Shown here: positions 5,715-8,028 of the stretch, piece by piece | Numbering within the stretch: position 1 is the stretch's first letter | How the letters are laid out: every line of letters starts with the position of its first letter | Source of the DNA: an uncultured Clostridia bacterium | Lineage (GTDB): Bacteria > Bacillota > Clostridia > Christensenellales > Aristaeellaceae | Direction of reading: 5' to 3' | DNA length: 8,028 bases | NCBI GenBank assembly: GCA_946615785.1 | Contig: CAMOIA010000066.1 | Coordinates: forward strand, 1 to 8,028 | Made by a program: the position numbers and the translations under genes | The notes under the pieces: model-generated | The model's database searches: none | What the model saw: only the letters and a program-made list of their open reading frames with translations | Told to the model about the DNA's origin: nothing

Positions 5715-8028
5715 AACAGTCGTGGCGCCGTCTTTTTTCGGGCGTGATCTGGAAACGCGGCGAGGAATACTACCGGACCGGACGTGTCAAAGCGCTGAGA
5801 CAGACGGGAGAAGGCAGGTATGTAGCCAATGTCGTGGGGAGCCAAATTTACAGCGTAACGCTGAATACAAGCGGCATTTTCCCCATCTTTACCTGCAATT
5901 GCCCGCACGCTTTGGGCGGTATGCGCTGCAAGCATATGGCGGCGGTCTGTATGGCCATCGACGAGCATCCGGAGGGAATTGCAGCGGAGGAAAGCACCCG
6001 GGAAAAAACGGTGCGCCTTCTGGACGGCGCGCAGCTTTTGCCGATCACACCGGAAAAAGAGGATTACCGCACCCTTATGCCCTATTACGACCTGTACCCG
6101 CTGATCCGGAATTACAGCGTCAAAGAGGGTGTGAAGCGGGAGGCGCTGGATCTTTTGCCGTCCTGTCGTCTGGTCGATCGCCGTATCCACAGGAGCCCAT
6201 ACCAGGCAGAGGTGCTGGAAATGTGCGTCGGGATGCCGGATCCGATCAGGCACACAGAGATCAAATGCCATTTTGGCATGACGCGCACGCGCCTGGATGC
6301 GGTTTCCTGCAGCGGGAGCGGCAGGCTGTGCGATTCATATCTCAATCCTGATCACCTGTGCGCGCACGCGGCGGCCGCGCTGCTGTTTGCCGCGCGCAAC
6401 CTCAGGGAGGATCCCTGCGGCGACGCGACGGATTACGCGGGCCTGCGCTTTCTGGAAAGCTTCAACAGCCTGGAGCGCGCGTTCGTGGGCGACGGCCAGC
6501 GCCTCTTTCTGGAGCCGATGATCGCATATGACGATTTTGAAAACGGACTCAGCGCCTCCTTCCGGCTGAAGTTCGGAAAGAAAAGCTATATCGTCAAGGA
6601 CATCGGACAGCTTGTTTCGGCATGCGAAAACCATACCCATCTGCTCTTTGGAACGCAAAACGCGGTCGATTTTTCCCACGACCGTTTCGATGAGACCGCG
6701 CAGCCGCTGTATGATTTTATCCTTGCCGCGAAGCAGAGCGATGAAAGCGCCAGGATGCAGCATATCACCTTCCGCGCCGAAAGCCGGGACAGGGGCGCGG
6801 TTTTGCTTTTTGGCAGCCGGCTGGACGATTTTTATATGCTTTGCCTCTCAAGCAGCGTCCTGAGCCGGCAGACCAAGGCGCCCCTCGTGCAGAAGGATGC
6901 CGAGTTCCGCCCCGAAGTGACCCTGAGCCCCATGATGGAGGGCAAACGCTTTATCGGGATTGAGGTGGACGGCGAGACGCCGGAGCAAATGGTGCTCGGC
7001 CAGAAATACGCCTACGAAATCCGGGACGACGCTTTTGTGCGCTTGGACATTGCGCCGGTGCGCGAGTGGAACCGGCGCATTCCCAATCTGAACCGCTCTT
7101 TTTCGCTGAAAATCGGCCGGCGGTACCTGCCGGATTTTTACCGGCGCGTCTATCCGTTCCTGAAGCGGTCGGCCAATGTGACCGAGATAGGGCTGGACCA
7201 GATTTCAGAGCTTTTGCCGCCTGCGTGTGAGATAACGTTTTATCTTGACGTGGACGGCGACGACCTCGTCTGCCGTGTGGAGGCCGCCTACGGGGAAGAA
7301 AAGTACGTCCTTCTTTCCCGGGCGGAGAAACGCGCTTCCTGGCGGGACGAGGAGACAGAAACGCGGGCGCTCATGGCCGCGATGCGCATTTTTCCCTCGG
7401 TGGATGAGGAAAAGCGCCGCTTCAGCGTCGGCCGCAGCGAGGACGCCGTGTACAGCGTCCTTTCCAGCGGGCTTGGCGAATTGGAGGCGCTTGGGCGGGT
7501 GATGTGCACCGAGGCGTTTTTGGCGCTTCGGATCCGCAGAAAGTGGAATCTGCAGACGGGCGTGCGCATGGACAACGGGCTTTTGTCTCTGGACATCGAA
7601 AGCTCGGATCTGACGCGCGAGGAACTCCTGGATGTGCTGGAAAGCTACCGGCAGAAAAAGAAGTACCACCGGCTCAAAAACGGCGATTTCATCGACCTGA
7701 CCGGGGAAACCACCGAAACGCTCTACCAGCTTATGCTGGCTGCGCACGTGAGCCCAAAGGAATTCGTGAGCGGGAAAATGCACCTGCCCGCCTACCGCGC
7801 GCTGTACCTCGACACTACGCTGCGCGAGCATGAGGAGATCGTTTCCAGCCGGGATGCCGCCTTCCGGCAGCTGATCCGGACGTTCAAAACCGTGAACGAG
7901 AGCGATTTCGAAGTTCCACAGAGCCTGCGGGGCGTTCTGCGCCCTTACCAGACCGTGGGCTTCAAGTGGATGATGACGCTCGCATCGGCCGGATTCGGCG
8001 GAATTCTGGCGGACGATATGGGGCTTGG
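5711..8028 (+). CDS. SWIM zinc-finger / SNF2-family DNA-dependent ATPase, N-terminal 772 residues; 3' end outside the window
   Basis: I translated this frame base by base from the ATG at 5711 to the window end: 772 codons with no stop. It starts inside the previous gene's stop (ATGA), with an AAGGTG site 11 bases upstream. Residues 62-75 form a SWIM zinc finger (C62-x-C64, C73-x-H75), a nucleic-acid or protein binding module. A second CxH, LCAHAAAALLF (216-226), is preceded by C186, C200 and C207, resembling a degenerate second SWIM. A long middle region (about 240-735) fits the poorly conserved helicase-associated part of bacterial SNF2 proteins. The ATPase core then begins: Q-motif-like LRPYQTVGFKWM (743-754) and GGILADDMGL (763-772), the start of Walker A; the expected Gly-Lys-Thr is cut off. 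In B. subtilis, as I recall, SNF2 protein YwqA and SWIM protein YwqB are adjacent separate genes; here both are one chain. Such proteins remodel or translocate on DNA; the cellular role is unknown. Confidence 0.93.
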   Translation, partial: MKQSWRRLFSGVIWKRGEEYYRTGRVKALRQTGEGRYVANVVGSQIYSVTLNTSGIFPIFTCNCPHALGGMRCKHMAAVCMAIDEHPEGIAAEESTREKTVRLLDGAQLLPITPEKEDYRTLMPYYDLYPLIRNYSVKEGVKREALDLLPSCRLVDRRIHRSPYQAEVLEMCVGMPDPIRHTEIKCHFGMTRTRLDAVSCSGSGRLCDSYLNPDHLCAHAAAALLFAARNLREDPCGDATDYAGLRFLESFNSLERAFVGDGQRLFLEPMIAYDDFENGLSASFRLKFGKKSYIVKDIGQLVSACENHTHLLFGTQNAVDFSHDRFDETAQPLYDFILAAKQSDESARMQHITFRAESRDRGAVLLFGSRLDDFYMLCLSSSVLSRQTKAPLVQKDAEFRPEVTLSPMMEGKRFIGIEVDGETPEQMVLGQKYAYEIRDDAFVRLDIAPVREWNRRIPNLNRSFSLKIGRRYLPDFYRRVYPFLKRSANVTEIGLDQISELLPPACEITFYLDVDGDDLVCRVEAAYGEEKYVLLSRAEKRASWRDEETETRALMAAMRIFPSVDEEKRRFSVGRSEDAVYSVLSSGLGELEALGRVMCTEAFLALRIRRKWNLQTGVRMDNGLLSLDIESSDLTREELLDVLESYRQKKKYHRLKNGDFIDLTGETTETLYQLMLAAHVSPKEFVSGKMHLPAYRALYLDTTLREHEEIVSSRDAAFRQLIRTFKTVNESDFEVPQSLRGVLRPYQTVGFKWMMTLASAGFGGILADDMGL

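Noticed and set aside
5498..6271. A 257-codon minus-strand frame opposite the zinc ribbon and SNF2 genes
   Set aside because: It crosses two coupled plus-strand genes with clear Cys motifs and ribosome sites, and its product resembles nothing known.
5722..6351. A 209-codon plus-strand frame, and later short frames at 6297-6521, 6612-6863, 7245-7502 and 7504-7833
   Set aside because: All lie in other frames inside the SNF2 gene, which is open continuously from 5711 to the window end with SWIM and SNF2 motifs.
5711..8028. The SNF2 protein as DrmD of a DISARM-type or other named defence system
   Set aside because: No methyltransferase, DrmA/B/C-type gene or other defence partner is in the window, and SWIM-SNF2 proteins are widespread outside such systems.

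Overview
The window is GC-rich DNA with strong AAGGAG/GGAGG-type ribosome binding sites, tight gene spacing and an ATGA stop/start overlap. A phosphotransacetylase, a cytoplasmic GH94 disaccharide phosphorylase and a SWIM/SNF2 ATPase together suggest a fermentative Gram-positive bacterium of the class Clostridia in the broad sense. This is an inference from style and content; no rRNA or tRNA is present to fix the taxonomy. I see no insertion sequence, CRISPR array or phage gene.

Layout: (1) 2-355, + strand: the C-terminal 117 residues of phosphate acetyltransferase, closed by a strong intrinsic terminator at 373-404. (2) 464-1336, - strand: a DapA/NanA-superfamily protein that lacks the catalytic Lys and Tyr of the family, so it is probably not an ordinary aldolase. 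(3) 1337-1721: a 385-base divergent control region. It has two sigma-A-like promoters whose TTGACA boxes face away from each other 56 bases apart, a long leader for the minus-strand gene, and a long imperfect hairpin in that leader. (4) 1722-2654: a divergent MiaA tRNA prenyltransferase. (5) 2690-5086: a GH94 phosphorylase, 35 bases downstream of miaA and probably co-transcribed with it. A modest hairpin at 5100-5129 follows. (6) 5196-5714: a small protein with two membrane segments and a C-terminal zinc ribbon. It overlaps by four bases (7) 5711-8028: the first 772 residues of a SWIM zinc-finger/SNF2 ATPase that runs off the window just as its Walker A motif begins.

How they fit: Pta (acetyl-CoA to acetyl phosphate) and the GH94 enzyme (phosphorolysis of an imported beta-linked disaccharide) fit sugar fermentation with energy-saving phosphorolytic steps. 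MiaA is housekeeping and seems to share a transcript with the phosphorylase for no obvious metabolic reason. The least described part is the translationally coupled pair at 5196-8028, a membrane-anchored zinc ribbon protein plus a SWIM-SNF2 protein. The degenerate DapA-like protein and the odd GH94 phosphate-site residue are the other points worth checking. I find no convincing complete new multi-gene system; the right-hand edge is cut, and what follows the SNF2 gene matters most.
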